The position numbers and the translations under genes are program-made. From Pyrenophora tritici-repentis (Eukaryota; Ascomycota; Dothideomycetes; Pleosporales; Pleosporaceae): DNA of 64,000 nucleotides. The notes beneath the pieces are model-generated. The model was not told where the DNA came from, ran no database searches, and worked only from the letters and a program-made list of their open reading frames with translations. Below are positions 51,702 through 62,074 of this stretch, piece by piece (position 1 is the first letter of the stretch; every line of letters begins with the position of its first letter). The stretch spans positions 9,056,274 to 9,120,273 of the forward strand of contig NC_089390.1 in assembly GCF_003171515.1 (NCBI RefSeq), read 5' to 3'.

Positions 51702-54700
51702 CTACGCCCTATCATCACTATCGCGTGCCATGTTCCTCCCTCCGGCACTTCCAAGACTCCCATCCCGTCTCGGAGCAAAGTCCATGCCCTCTACAATGCT
51801 GCCTCTCTTACTCATGTTTGACATGCTTCCCTCGCTGCCCTGCCTACGGCCAGCGATACCGCTAGTTCCTCCAAATGTACTACTCAACGTCCAGCCGCCA
51901 GTGGCCGGACTAGCGTCCCTAATCCAAATCGCCGGTGGCAACCCCAGACTTGGTATCTTCTCCTCTGACACTGGTGTAATGCGTGGTGAAGGCGATGGAG
52001 CGTGGCGGAAGGCATCAGCGTAGAAGGTAGCAAGGAGAGAGGCACTCGAGCAGAACGCTTCAACTTCCTCTTTGACTTGTTCGGGGGTCACCGTAGCCGC
52101 TGGCACAAGGGGCGGCGTAGTTGCAGTTGAAGACTTTACGTCGTGGAAGGAAAGTGCTGTGTGTAGGAGACTAGCATCTTGAACTGGTCGAGCTAGAGGG
52201 CTGGCGAAGGGGCTGCGATGTGGGTTGCCACGTTCCACTGCCGGTGTAGACGGCAAACGGCTGCTTTGGCTGCCATCTGTAGTCGCTTTCTTATGCTCAT
52301 AAGGATCTACGTGTCGAATTCTGCTGTTGTCCTTGCCGCGGTTGTGTGCCAGGCGGTTTGCTAGCAGAAGAAAGTCGCCCTCGTCTGTGATCTGTGCCAG
52401 GACTCCTCCACTCCGATGGATGAACTGCGTATACTTGTAGTCTGGACTGCCCCAAGAGTACGTAACATCTATATCTGGTGGAAAAGCACTCGCTGCTTCC
52501 ATATCCAGCACAAAGTTCAGTCTCCGCAACAGAGCTTTGTGGTATGCAAATTTATCTGTTTTCATGTATTGCGGGGAGAAGCTCGTAGAATCCCACATCG
52601 TTTCTGGCTGAGCTTGAGGAGGCTGCAAAGCAAGCTTGATCACATATGGCGATCGGAAGGGATGAGTGTCGACAATGTCCGATACTTCGGCAATGGGTAC
52701 CTCGACTAGCTTCAAGCCATACTTCTCTACGCTTGTGGCCCATGTGACGATAGCGTCTTCGATTAGCTTCGCAGTGACGTTCATCCAGTCGATGCGTATA
52801 TGATAACAGTTGTCGGGGTTGTGCAGGCGATCATAATGGAGAGAGATGATCTCAGGACGATATGAACGCTTCCTGGGATCAACATCGTAACGCATAACGC
52901 GCGACAGGACGACTTGTCGTTTAGCAGCATCGGCACGTGTCGGTGTTTTATCACCCTCTCTTAGTGAGCCAGAACTTGTAGAGGAAGAATCTGCAGTATC
53001 AGGTCGCGATTTGATAGTCTTTGACAGCAGAGGCGACGTGCGAGGCGCTTCTGAGAGCGGCGTAGAAGGTACTGACTTGTCCGACTTGCGCATGCCGAAC
53101 CATCCCGTGCGAGATTCGTTTCGGGGAGCTCTGTACTCCGCTGCAATCTGGAAGAAGAAATTGCCGTCGCGGAACTGATGTCGTCTCTGGACGTGCTGGA
53201 AGAGGCCCTTGCTCATGAGTTCATTCCCGAAATCTACTGCCTCGTCTCGGGTTTCGATGTCCTTGAAGTTTGAGAGCAGCCAATTGATCAGGTCAAAGCC
53301 CAGGAAACAGTTGTAATGAAGTTTCAAATGCCATCTCCGATCAAGCATCTGAATGCCCTTGTCACCCTGTAAATCCTCCGCGAGCTTCTTGATGTCGATG
53401 TTCGACTTGTGGTACTTTTCTGCATCGGAGAAGATAGCTGTCTGAAACTCGCTGTCAGTGTCGCTAAGAAGCGTGTGATCTGGACCTGCTGCTACGACTG
53501 CTGAAGGATCACGTGTATGATACTCGATAGCGAGTGGGTTTGGATCTTTCTGCTTCGACGCAGAAGCGGGCTGGGAATAACGCTCCTCGGGGGTGATAAA
53601 TCGGAACTTCTGCCATAACTGAGTAAGCTTGCGAATACCTTCTAGTCGGATCTCCTCTTCGGAGTCTTCTGTCTGCATAGGGAAAGGCCGCCTGTGCACA
53701 GCGGGTATATCGACTGGGATCAGAACAAATCGAGCCCTCCAAAAGCGTAAGACCTCAGAAAACTCGTCATGGTAGCCCGCCAAGAATGTATCAATGATAT
53801 TCCAGTTGTACTCCCTCCGGGGTGGGCGCAACATGATATCCCGTGGGTCGTAAGTACTCTCGAATGCAGTACGAATGTAGGGCCTGTACGAGAAGGGCGT
53901 ATCGACTCCAGCAGACGACTCCAACGCTGTGGTAGGTTTCCGATTGTATCGTCTTACCTCTACTTCCCCTCCAGCTACACATACCAACTGGTGAATATTA
54001 TTCCCAACACTCATGAAAACGGTATCACCGTCGTTAGACATGTAGTCTGGTGCAAGTATACTAGCAAGCGCCTTCTCTTGTCTTCCTGAGAACTCTGCGA
54101 CTGACGAGCCAACAATGACTTGGAACCCATGAGAGAGACGAAATGCGATAAGCTCTCTTATGAGCGACTCTCTGCTTTTCGGAGCTTCCAAAATCTCGTC
54201 ATCATCATTCTGCGTAATCTTGTATGGGCTCTCATTATATTCCGTCGCGATCTGGTCAACAGAGGGGAACCACTCATGGGTGAGCGGTACGGCGGCCGGC
54301 GAACACAGCGATCTCCACTTTACCGTACCAGTTCTCAAAGTCCTAGGGAACACATGGTGCCAACGTCGATATTGGTTTTTGGACGTGATGGCGTTCTTCT
54401 TGGGGTTGCAAGGATTGACCAGGACGGCCCAGGGCGCGATTGCGCTTGTAGGAGACAAGGTTCGTGGAGCTTCTCTCGCACCTCCGCTGGAGGATAAGTC
54501 CGGCTTATGGTCTCCTGTCCCTCGCGCTCCTGCAAGAAGAAACGTTGACCCGGGATCTCGGACAATTGAACCGGGCTGGGAAGTGATAGAAGGTCTACTG
54601 GACGTTATGCCCCTTACAGTCTCAACTGAGCGGCCTGCATGGTCAGAAGCTAGTGACTCCGCAGACAAGGGACCGGCGCGCGACGCAGGCTTTATTGCGA

Positions 54701-57502
54701 TCGGCTGCGACGCTTTCTCAACAGAGGTATGACGGGTACTGGCTAACCTCTCAGCAATAGCGCCCTTTTGGTTCTTTTCGACAGTCAACATTGCGGGTTT
54801 CACCTTGCCTTGACTGATGTCAATGGTGGCGTCCCCTAGAGTAGGCTGCGCTGGTGTTGCCTTCCCACCAAAGCTGATCTGCCTCAAGAACCAATTGGAA
54901 GGTCTGCTCTTCAGCTCTGGATTGACGGGCGCTGCTGCCTTGCCACTGACAATAGGAAGACCTGCTCGCTTGGGAGGCGAGGATCTTCGGCTGGGAGCAG
55001 GAGAATCTCTGGGGGTTGACCTCATGAATCCTCGGTAATCTTGAGAATCACCAGATCCACCTGTTTTATGCCCAGATTGACGGTCAATACTAACGCTGTT
55101 TCTTGCCAAGGCCTTTTGTCTTTGCAGAACATCGGCTCGAGGAGCCCCTTCGCTTTTGTAGTCCGCGAAACGATACGTACTCCCTCGCGGAGACTGACTC
55201 TTTACTTCCCTCGACTTTTCACGCATGAGCTGCGGGAAGCTTGTGTCTGGAGGAGGGCGGCCTGTTTTGCTCAGAGACGTACTAATGCTGCGGAAAGAAG
55301 TAGACAGATGTGAGCTCTTGGATTGCTCAGGAGATCCCCTCGAAAGCTGATCGCTTGGCATCCGCTGATGGAGCTGAAGCTGATTCGCAGAGCGCCTTTC
55401 CATGAGCGTAGAGAACACGGCGCCATCGTACGCCTCCATCCAAGCTTTGTGAGCAGCCCTGGTTTCATCCAACTGGTCATCGGTATACTCTCTATCGCCT
55501 CTTGACGAGTAGGAACCCGCTCCAGGCGCTGAAGGCTTGACAACCGGTGCTCTTTGTAGACCCTCCTCGTTTGGGTCAAACAGCTCTCGTAGATGGTGAG
55601 GATACATTGGGTCTTCCTCCAAGTAGGGGATAGCAATGTCTCCTAGCTCATTTTCCATCACACCCATCATTTGAAGTTCGTATAAGCGACATCGCAGGGA
55701 AAAGATGCGGCCTTTCTTGCGTGATTTTCTCACGATCTTATCAGCCTTCCGTGGTTTTGTAAGTTCCAGAATCTCTTCAGATGTGCCCGACCAAAAGGAG
55801 ATGTCCACCCAATAAGGCATCGCAAATCTCCAGCCGTCAGATGTATCTATGGAGTCATCTTTTGGAACATGTCGTAGGACTGAAGTACGTGACAATGAGC
55901 CAAAATTTGGCTGGCTTTGACGGGGCGTTTTGTCTTCCTCTGCACGTAACGGTCCGGCAGAAGGGTACTGATCCTTTTCCTCTTGAGCTTCTAGTTCGGA
56001 CACTGACCTAGGTGTTCGGTATTTGAACAAAGGCACAGAATGGAGTGGCATTGGTGATAGACACACCAAATCGATGCCGATACCCGATCCAATAAGAGTA
56101 TCTGTAGTCAACTTGAGCATGTTGTAGTCTACCTCAAAGACACCAGTGCCTGGTGAGACAACGATGACAGAGATTCCTGTTCGGACAAGGTCGCGGTCGA
56201 TGTAATCTTTCGCGAATTGAACTGCGGCCAGGTTGATAGCTTCAAGAATGTTTCCCTGACTTGCCGAGGATGGTCTACCAGCTACGACTGTGTACGTAGC
56301 TCCTCCCTCAGACCCCAGTTCCTCGCTATTATTTACGTGCCTCACCGGCTTGCGGACGAGAGAGACTTCCTTTAGGAACATCCTAAACTCCTTCTTTAGC
56401 TGATAGAGGATATTGATCCAATCACCACTGGCCATGTCACTGACGACAACGCGATAGTAGTCCCTGAAACTACCCGACTGCGGTTCGGAGTGATTGTTGC
56501 TTGTTGTTCCCTCCGGACGATCTGCCAAAGGTTCTCCGTCGTATTGCATTCGTGTGAAGAGGATGATAGTGACCAAGTGCCGTGCGTTTATCCTCAGCCA
56601 TCTTTTGAACAGATCTGGGAGGAAGCCGCTCACGACTTTGTTGAACATGATCTCGCCAGCACCTTCAGTGTCAAAGTCCCACATTTCCTTAGACATCTGA
56701 ATAAACAGCGTGTATCGTGCCGATTCGCTGCGAAATATGGGTTTGGACTTGGGTGAGAAGTAACCGGAGTGTACGGATTGGCCGTTAATGTAGATGTGCT
56801 TGATCGTCGCCTTGATAGTACCCATAAACAGTAGCCTCTGACCACGATAGACGGTGCGTTTACTAAGCTCGGAGGTTGCCATACGCCACATATCCGCGCG
56901 CGCAAGATACTGGTCTCGGAACACAATTTCCACATGGTGAGCTTCGTGCATATCTTCATCAGCCTCGGTAACCACTACTTGCATCCTGTTGCGGAATCCG
57001 AATACTTTGGCAATTCTTTCGGATATAGAGACCTTGACGATGTTAGCTTTAGAGAATGTCGATGTGAGGTCTTCCTTACCTGTAGATTTGGGTACTTTGA
57101 CTTGAGGTCTGCGGGAAGCACTTTGGGTACAAAGACATACGCCTTATCCGCGTCGATATCGCGGCCGCCCGGAATAGTCGAACCATTCTCGTCAATTGTT
57201 ACTGTTATTGAGTCGCGACGATGTCTTCTCGAATGGCTGTGGATATTGCTGCTGCTAGGCCAAGTGTCAAATTTGTGAAACGCCACATCATGCGCGCTCT
57301 TAGGACCTGCATGAAAATTGCGTATAGCGTTGTCTGTATGGATGGCCACGATTTGGAGCAGGGAACCAATACCGGTGGGGAGCTCAGGGAACTTGTCGCC
57401 GTTGAACACGATCTCATCTCTCGAAAAGTTGTCATCATGCGTCCACAAGGTGCAAACTTTCTGTACCCGTGCTTGCTGTTGATTTGACACCGATTTAGAC
57501 AT
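51702..57502 (-). CDS. IML1: Iml1/DEPDC5, GATOR1 (SEACIT) GAP subunit
   Basis: Iml1 is the catalytic subunit of SEACIT/GATOR1, the GTPase-activating complex that inhibits TORC1 at the vacuole on amino-acid starvation. Exons are 57502..57080 and 57032..51702 (47-bp intron with GCTAAC branch, phase 0), giving 1,917 aa. The N-terminal region (VCTLWTHDDNFSRDEIVFN, FVPKVLPADLKSKYPNLQ, then VFGFRNRMQVVV) is family-specific. It is followed by the EIVFRDQYLARADMWRM block. A DEP domain lies at about residues 1345-1432 (RWHLKLHYNCFLGFDLINWL, MSKGLFQHVQRRHQFRDGNF). The C-terminus is serine/proline-rich. Length and domain order match fungal Iml1. Confidence 0.95.
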
Positions 57503-58198
57503 ATTGGGTCCTAGTGCTGGTGGGATGGGTTCTGGTCACGGACACTTTTATGTCGCTCGGTCATATATACAAGTCGCGTGGTGTCGCGTCATCTTATGGT
57601 CCGAGCGGGGTAAAAATGAGTCTCCAACGTTTGAACCTACAACCGCGGGAGTAGCCAGCGATGCAGGTGGATGGATCGCGATGACAACCTCGGGAGGAGT
57701 CGCGAGTTGGTATGCAAGGGCCGCCTGCAAGGTACGGTCACTACGGTGACTGCCAAGGCGCTAGAGCCTGTCGCGATAGCGCACCTTGAAGTTGATTTCA
57801 CAAACTGTACACGACTTACCAGCATTAACCTGATACCCATCTACATAATTGCAACCCCATAGAGGCATTCTTAGGATTTAACTATCCTACTACTGATTTT
57901 TTAACTGTGTTGCAGAGACTAAGGTACGCGATGTCCATTGATGTCGAAACACAAAGTCGCAGTAGTTGTGTTCAAGTCAGATAGTCCGACGCCTTATGAC
58001 TCTTTCTGAAAGACCAATCATCTACAAAGTCATAATGAATGAGTAACCGGGTATGAATCTGCCGCTGTGCTTCTCCTCACATTATAGCTCTGTCTTTGAT
58101 ACTGCTCTACTCCCAACGCGACATTATAGCTGATACTATCGCATCCTCAATATTGCCCTTCGTTACAAGCTGCAGTAAAACTAAACCATTTCTTTGCC
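57503..58198. other. upstream region of IML1 and of the 58199 gene
   Basis: About 700 bp between divergent genes. No specific motif or repeat was seen. Confidence 0.45.
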
Positions 58199-58967
58199 AT
58201 GGATACATACCCTCAGGACATGCGGCAAGCGTTACCTAGTCCATCCGAAGAGTGGCCACCAAATTCAGGGCCAAGCCAACAACAAACGACATCACCAGAT
58301 CCACTGGTGCGATCATCTACACTTCCAACGTATTTTCATAACTCCGGGTTTACTGGCGTGGGTCATTTCAATCCACCGTCTCCGCATTCGGGTGCTTCAA
58401 ATTGGTATTCTTCACCACCACAAAGCCAGCTAGGATATGGAAGGCCCTATACTTCCGAAGAGTTCAAAGAAGATGCAGGGTCTTTTTCTATCTACTACGT
58501 CATTTTCCAAAGTGCTAAACCAAAAATAAATGGACTATTTCAAAACTCGGGATCTGTCGGCGCAAAGTGTATGGAGCATGGCTTACAAAAAGCCACGAAT
58601 GATGGTGTGATAGCAAAGGAAGAGACTGGAAGAGACTTACGATGGTTTGAGGAAATTATTTTCCAATCTGGCGAAGTGTCGTTTAATGATAAATTTGGAT
58701 GTACAGCTAATCGTGAGTTACAAGTTAGTGCATAAGAATGGCCTATTATTGACCAGCTTCAGTTTTACATTTCCTTATGCAGAACGGGTACTTGAAAGAA
58801 GAAGGGGACGGCGAGGAACAAGAGAAGGGGAAGACCCCGGAAGCAATTACAACGGCGCCCAGTTTCAATGGAGAATGGCATCTGGAGCGTATACTGAAAA
58901 AGCAAGAGAGAAGAAAGGCAGCTTCATCAGGACTGAGCCACAAGACATGAGGCTGCGTAAAATTTAG
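58199..58967 (+). CDS. hypothetical protein, two exons
   Basis: No family was recognised. The start CCATGG at 58199 gives MDTYPQDMRQALPSPSEEWP. Exons 58199..58712 and 58783..58967 (70-bp intron, GTGAGT donor, TATGCAG acceptor, TTGACC branch-like site) give 232 aa. Without splicing the protein would end at 177 residues. The first 90 residues are rich in P, S, G and Q. The middle (EDAGSFSIYYVIFQSAKPKI, FQNSGSVGAKCMEHGLQKA) looks folded. The C-terminus is basic (VLERRRGRRGTREGEDPG). No signal peptide or membrane span is seen. Coding confidence rests on the spliced frame and the good start context. Confidence 0.5.
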
Positions 58968-59325
58968 TACACCCACTCTGTATACTAATCGATCTTTTAT
59001 CTCTTTTCACACAATATGAATCACATGTTGGGTTTGGCAGTTTTTACATTCGTCCCTACATCCATATTGCTGTGCATTCATCAGCCACTCTACTCACTAC
59101 TGTGTACGGTCTGAGTCAAACAAAATCATGAGTCCTTCGCAATCATAGAGCTCCCACTGATGACACCGACGTTCAGTCACTACCCGCGGGAGTCATCGCC
59201 TACATATACATATAAGAGCGGCTCTTCTGTAATCAAGAACTACTTGCATCTCCAATATAACTCCCATGTCGCTCTCCACAAACCCTTACACCGAATTCAC
59301 CTCATATAACAAAGACTAGTCAACA
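58968..59325. other. intergenic with TATA-like box
   Basis: 358 bp without a gene. It contains the TATA-like TATAAGA at 59211-59217, 109 bp before the next predicted start. Confidence 0.45.
59211..59217 (+). promoter_or_regulatory. TATA-like box of the 59326 gene
   Basis: TATAAGA within CATATACATATAAGAGC, upstream of the ATG at 59326. Confidence 0.4.
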
Positions 59326-59971
59326 ATGCCTCGCCACACTGAAACTCGTCAACAACCATCCAAAGGTCATAACAATTCCTCAGAACCAGAGTCAAGCCGC
59401 GCTCTCCACCAAACTCAAAGACACAGTGCTACAGTTTACGAACTCCCTTATCGCCCTATACCTTCCTATACACACGCCCACCACACCGAGAACTATCTCA
59501 CCACCTGTTCCCCTACCCAACCCTTACACTTCCAGTCACACCACAAGCAAAAGCCAAACCAAAAACGCCTACGTACACCAAAACCAACCCCAGAAGTCGA
59601 GCTAAACCCCCAGGAACCAGGTCAAGTCTCCTATACATACGACCAATACCATACTAGGGAAATCATAGTCTACTACATTGGCCCCTACACCCATTATAAA
59701 AATGGATGCGTCCCCCACGTCGTACACAAACCTTCCTACGACATCGTAGAAAACAGTCTCAAACCAGGATTTCCGCGATCGCCTAGAATCTCACTGTACA
59801 CCCTGGCGCGACGTCCGTAAAGACAAGAAAAGGGCACCTGCTATAGAAGGTGATTTATGGGAAATATACAGTGATGATAAGGTGAGATCGTGGTATAGAT
59901 ACTTGGACATATGGCGATTGAGCGGCAAGAGATGTGAGGGTAAAGATTGGTATACAGAGAATCGTAAATGA
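59326..59971 (+). CDS. hypothetical protein, probable two exons
   Basis: No family was recognised. Starting at ATG 59326 (MPRHTETRQQPSKGHNNSSE), the frame is open to 59820, but its last codons look non-coding. In another frame from 59768 a coherent stretch begins DFRDRLESHCTPWRDVRKDK and ends KDWYTENRK. Splicing 59721 to 59768 (GTACAC donor, AACCAG acceptor, phase 0, 46 bp) joins them into 199 aa. Two alternative donors a few codons upstream are also in phase. The first part is low-complexity, rich in H, Q, P and T, with YTYDQYHTREIIVYYIGPY before the intron. The end is charged and Trp/Tyr-rich. The branch site is weak, so the model is tentative. Confidence 0.45.
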
Positions 59972-60148
59972 ATTCATGCTTGATGATGCATAGTTTATGG
60001 GAGTGTAGTTTTCTGACGTTGTGCAGTTCAGGATCGTATGGATGCTTTTGATGATAGAACGAGTGATGTTGTGAAAGATACTGGAGCCGATCATACGAGA
60101 TGAGACTTGGCTGACAGCCTCGGGCGGCGAGACAGTGAGGTTGTTATT

Positions 60149-60412
60149 ATGAGAACTCGTAATCAAGATCCAGACCCTGCGAGAGGTGTGAAGGGCACAA
60201 TGGAGCATGGTGGATTATCTGATGATCTTGGGTATGATGACTATTATACTTCTGAGGACAAGATTGAGGGTAATGACTATGAGTCCAAGTCTGAAGAATA
60301 TAAATACAGGGGCGACGATCTAATAGAGGGTAACGATAAGTCTGAGTCTGAAGAGGATGATGAGTATGCTTCAGACCAACATATAGAGACCATGCATCCA
60401 ACGTACAGGTGA
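60149..60412 (+). CDS. small acidic ORF with internal repeat
   Basis: 87 codons from ATG 60149 (MRTRNQDPDPARGVKG). It is strongly acidic, with two related blocks IEGNDYESKSEE and IEGNDKSESEEDDE. No family was recognised. It might be an exon of the preceding unknown gene or a chance frame; low-complexity acidic ORFs arise easily. Confidence 0.25.
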   Translation: MRTRNQDPDPARGVKGTMEHGGLSDDLGYDDYYTSEDKIEGNDYESKSEEYKYRGDDLIEGNDKSESEEDDEYASDQHIETMHPTYR

Positions 60413-60472
60413 GAGAGTATTTGACTAGGTATCTGTATTATCAATACACAATCTACTAGATTTTCTTCCCCT

Positions 60473-61385
60473 TCAACTTTCAACCCTCTTCTTCATCTCT
60501 CCCAAATTCTCCCCCTCAACTGCATCCCACCCCTCCCTCTCAAACCTCTCCACCGCCTCCCCCACATTCTCATCCCCATCCACAACATCCACCCACCCCC
60601 TAACCTCCCTCCCCAATACCTCCACCACAGTCTCCGCCACACTAGCCCTACTCGTCTTCCCCCCGCCCCCACCTTCCCCAACTTCACCCCTCCTGCTTTC
60701 TCCTCCGTTAGCGTCCCCGGCCTCAAACTAACACCACAAAACCTGTCCTTCACCTCCACACTCTCCTTCTCTTCCTTCTCCACCCGCTCCTTAGCGAGAA
60801 TAGTTAAGACTTCGTCGGCCGCCACCTTCGCCTTGAAGTAATCCGGTAGAATCTCATTGTTTACTTTCTGCGCTACGGCCCAATCGTCGTCGGTCCACCA
60901 GGGGGCGCGGCCGCGCCGCGAGGACAAGTAGGAGACTGTGAGGAACTTTTTCACTGTGGGCGTGGCGATGCTGGCGCGGGTGAAGGCGATGGCGGCGTCG
61001 CGGTCGACGGCGTAGGTGTTTGTTGGACCGCCTTTGCCGCCGGCTCCTATAGTATCACATTGTTAACCTTGCTCTTACATAGCTTCACTAGCCAGATTTG
61101 CTTGGGAAAAGATAGAGGGGATCACGTACCAGCGCTCCAGACCACCCAGTCTGGGTTTACTTCTTGCAAGATGCTCTTCGCATCATTTTCAGTCTTTACA
61201 TCGGCTACACTGTGCACCAACACCGAGAGTTTTCCCGGCAGACCTTGACCCAGCTTTTCAATTGCTGGCTGCTGCGATGCTGTGCGTATCATGCTTGTTA
61301 CGTTCCATGATTTTGCCAAGAGGAGGGGTGTGAGGAGTTGGGCGATTTTGCCGTGGCCGCCGATGAGGAGGATGTGGTGAGCCAT
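60473..61385 (-). pseudogene. NAD(P)-binding Rossmann reductase (NmrA/SDR-like) with frameshift
   Basis: An atypical SDR/NmrA-like NAD(P)-binding protein; substrate unknown. Exon 1 is 61385..61130 and begins MAHHILLIGGHGKIAQLLTP, with the cofactor motif GGHGKIA at residues 9-15. Splicing in phase 1 to 61046 gives VVWSAGAGGKGGPTNTYAVD. It continues with KKFLTVSYLSSRRGRAPWW and FCGVSLRPGTLT, as in the family. Inside a run of six C on the plus strand (60659-60664) the frame breaks: one frame becomes a G/R/W-rich non-coding string, while the next frame reads coherently (GKTSRASVAETVVEVLGREV) to a stop at 60473. A single-base deletion or a homopolymer sequencing error explains it. If the genome really has six, the gene loses its last 65 or so residues. 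Confidence 0.75.
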
Positions 61386-62074
61386 TTTGGGGTTTGTATG
61401 GTTGTAGACGTTGGAAGATGGAGTGGGAGAGTCAATGGTTGTGATTTTGAGTATTTACATAGAAAGAGTCTTCGTCGTATAGGCTATATGATGGTATAAA
61501 AGCGGATGCGCCGCGTGTTGCTGCTTGGAAACACAGGTATGACGTCGTTATGCTGAATACTCCGAGTATGCCCCGACGCATCGTACACCCACGGTTGCGT
61601 TAGTACCGAGATGGTCTACAGTACCTCATCAGCCAGCAGGCGAAGATTTACAGATGGTTAATGCCAAATAATTCACAATCAGATGCACACATGTTTGAAA
61701 GTTTTTTTTCTTATCAATTCTTAGCCAAGCTACTGAGATACCCAATGTGGTTTTTTACGCCAAGCTGCCGCGCTCGAGAGAAGCGAACAAACATAAAGCC
61801 GGGGAACATTTCTCTACCCGGCTGACTTGAAAAGAAGAAAAGTCTTGAGTAATACAAGGAGCGGGTCATCAGCCACCATGCGCCGAGAGGACAATAACGT
61901 TGAGGTGCCAGGGGTATGTATAGTGGCTACCTCGTACTTGAACTCCGAAAACGCCGTTGGCAATGCATTAAAATATACAGTAGGTTGGAGACGACGCGAA
62001 ACAAGCGAGTCTCTAGAAACAAGGAAAAGTTGGACTAGGAAAAAGGTGCTAGGTTGCAGGAATAGGGACGAGGA
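61386..62074. other. intergenic region
   Basis: About 690 bp between two minus-strand genes: the promoter of the reductase and 3' region of the Ca2+-ATPase. A plus-strand ORF at 61827-62183 is antisense to the ATPase tail. Nothing else was seen. Confidence 0.45.
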
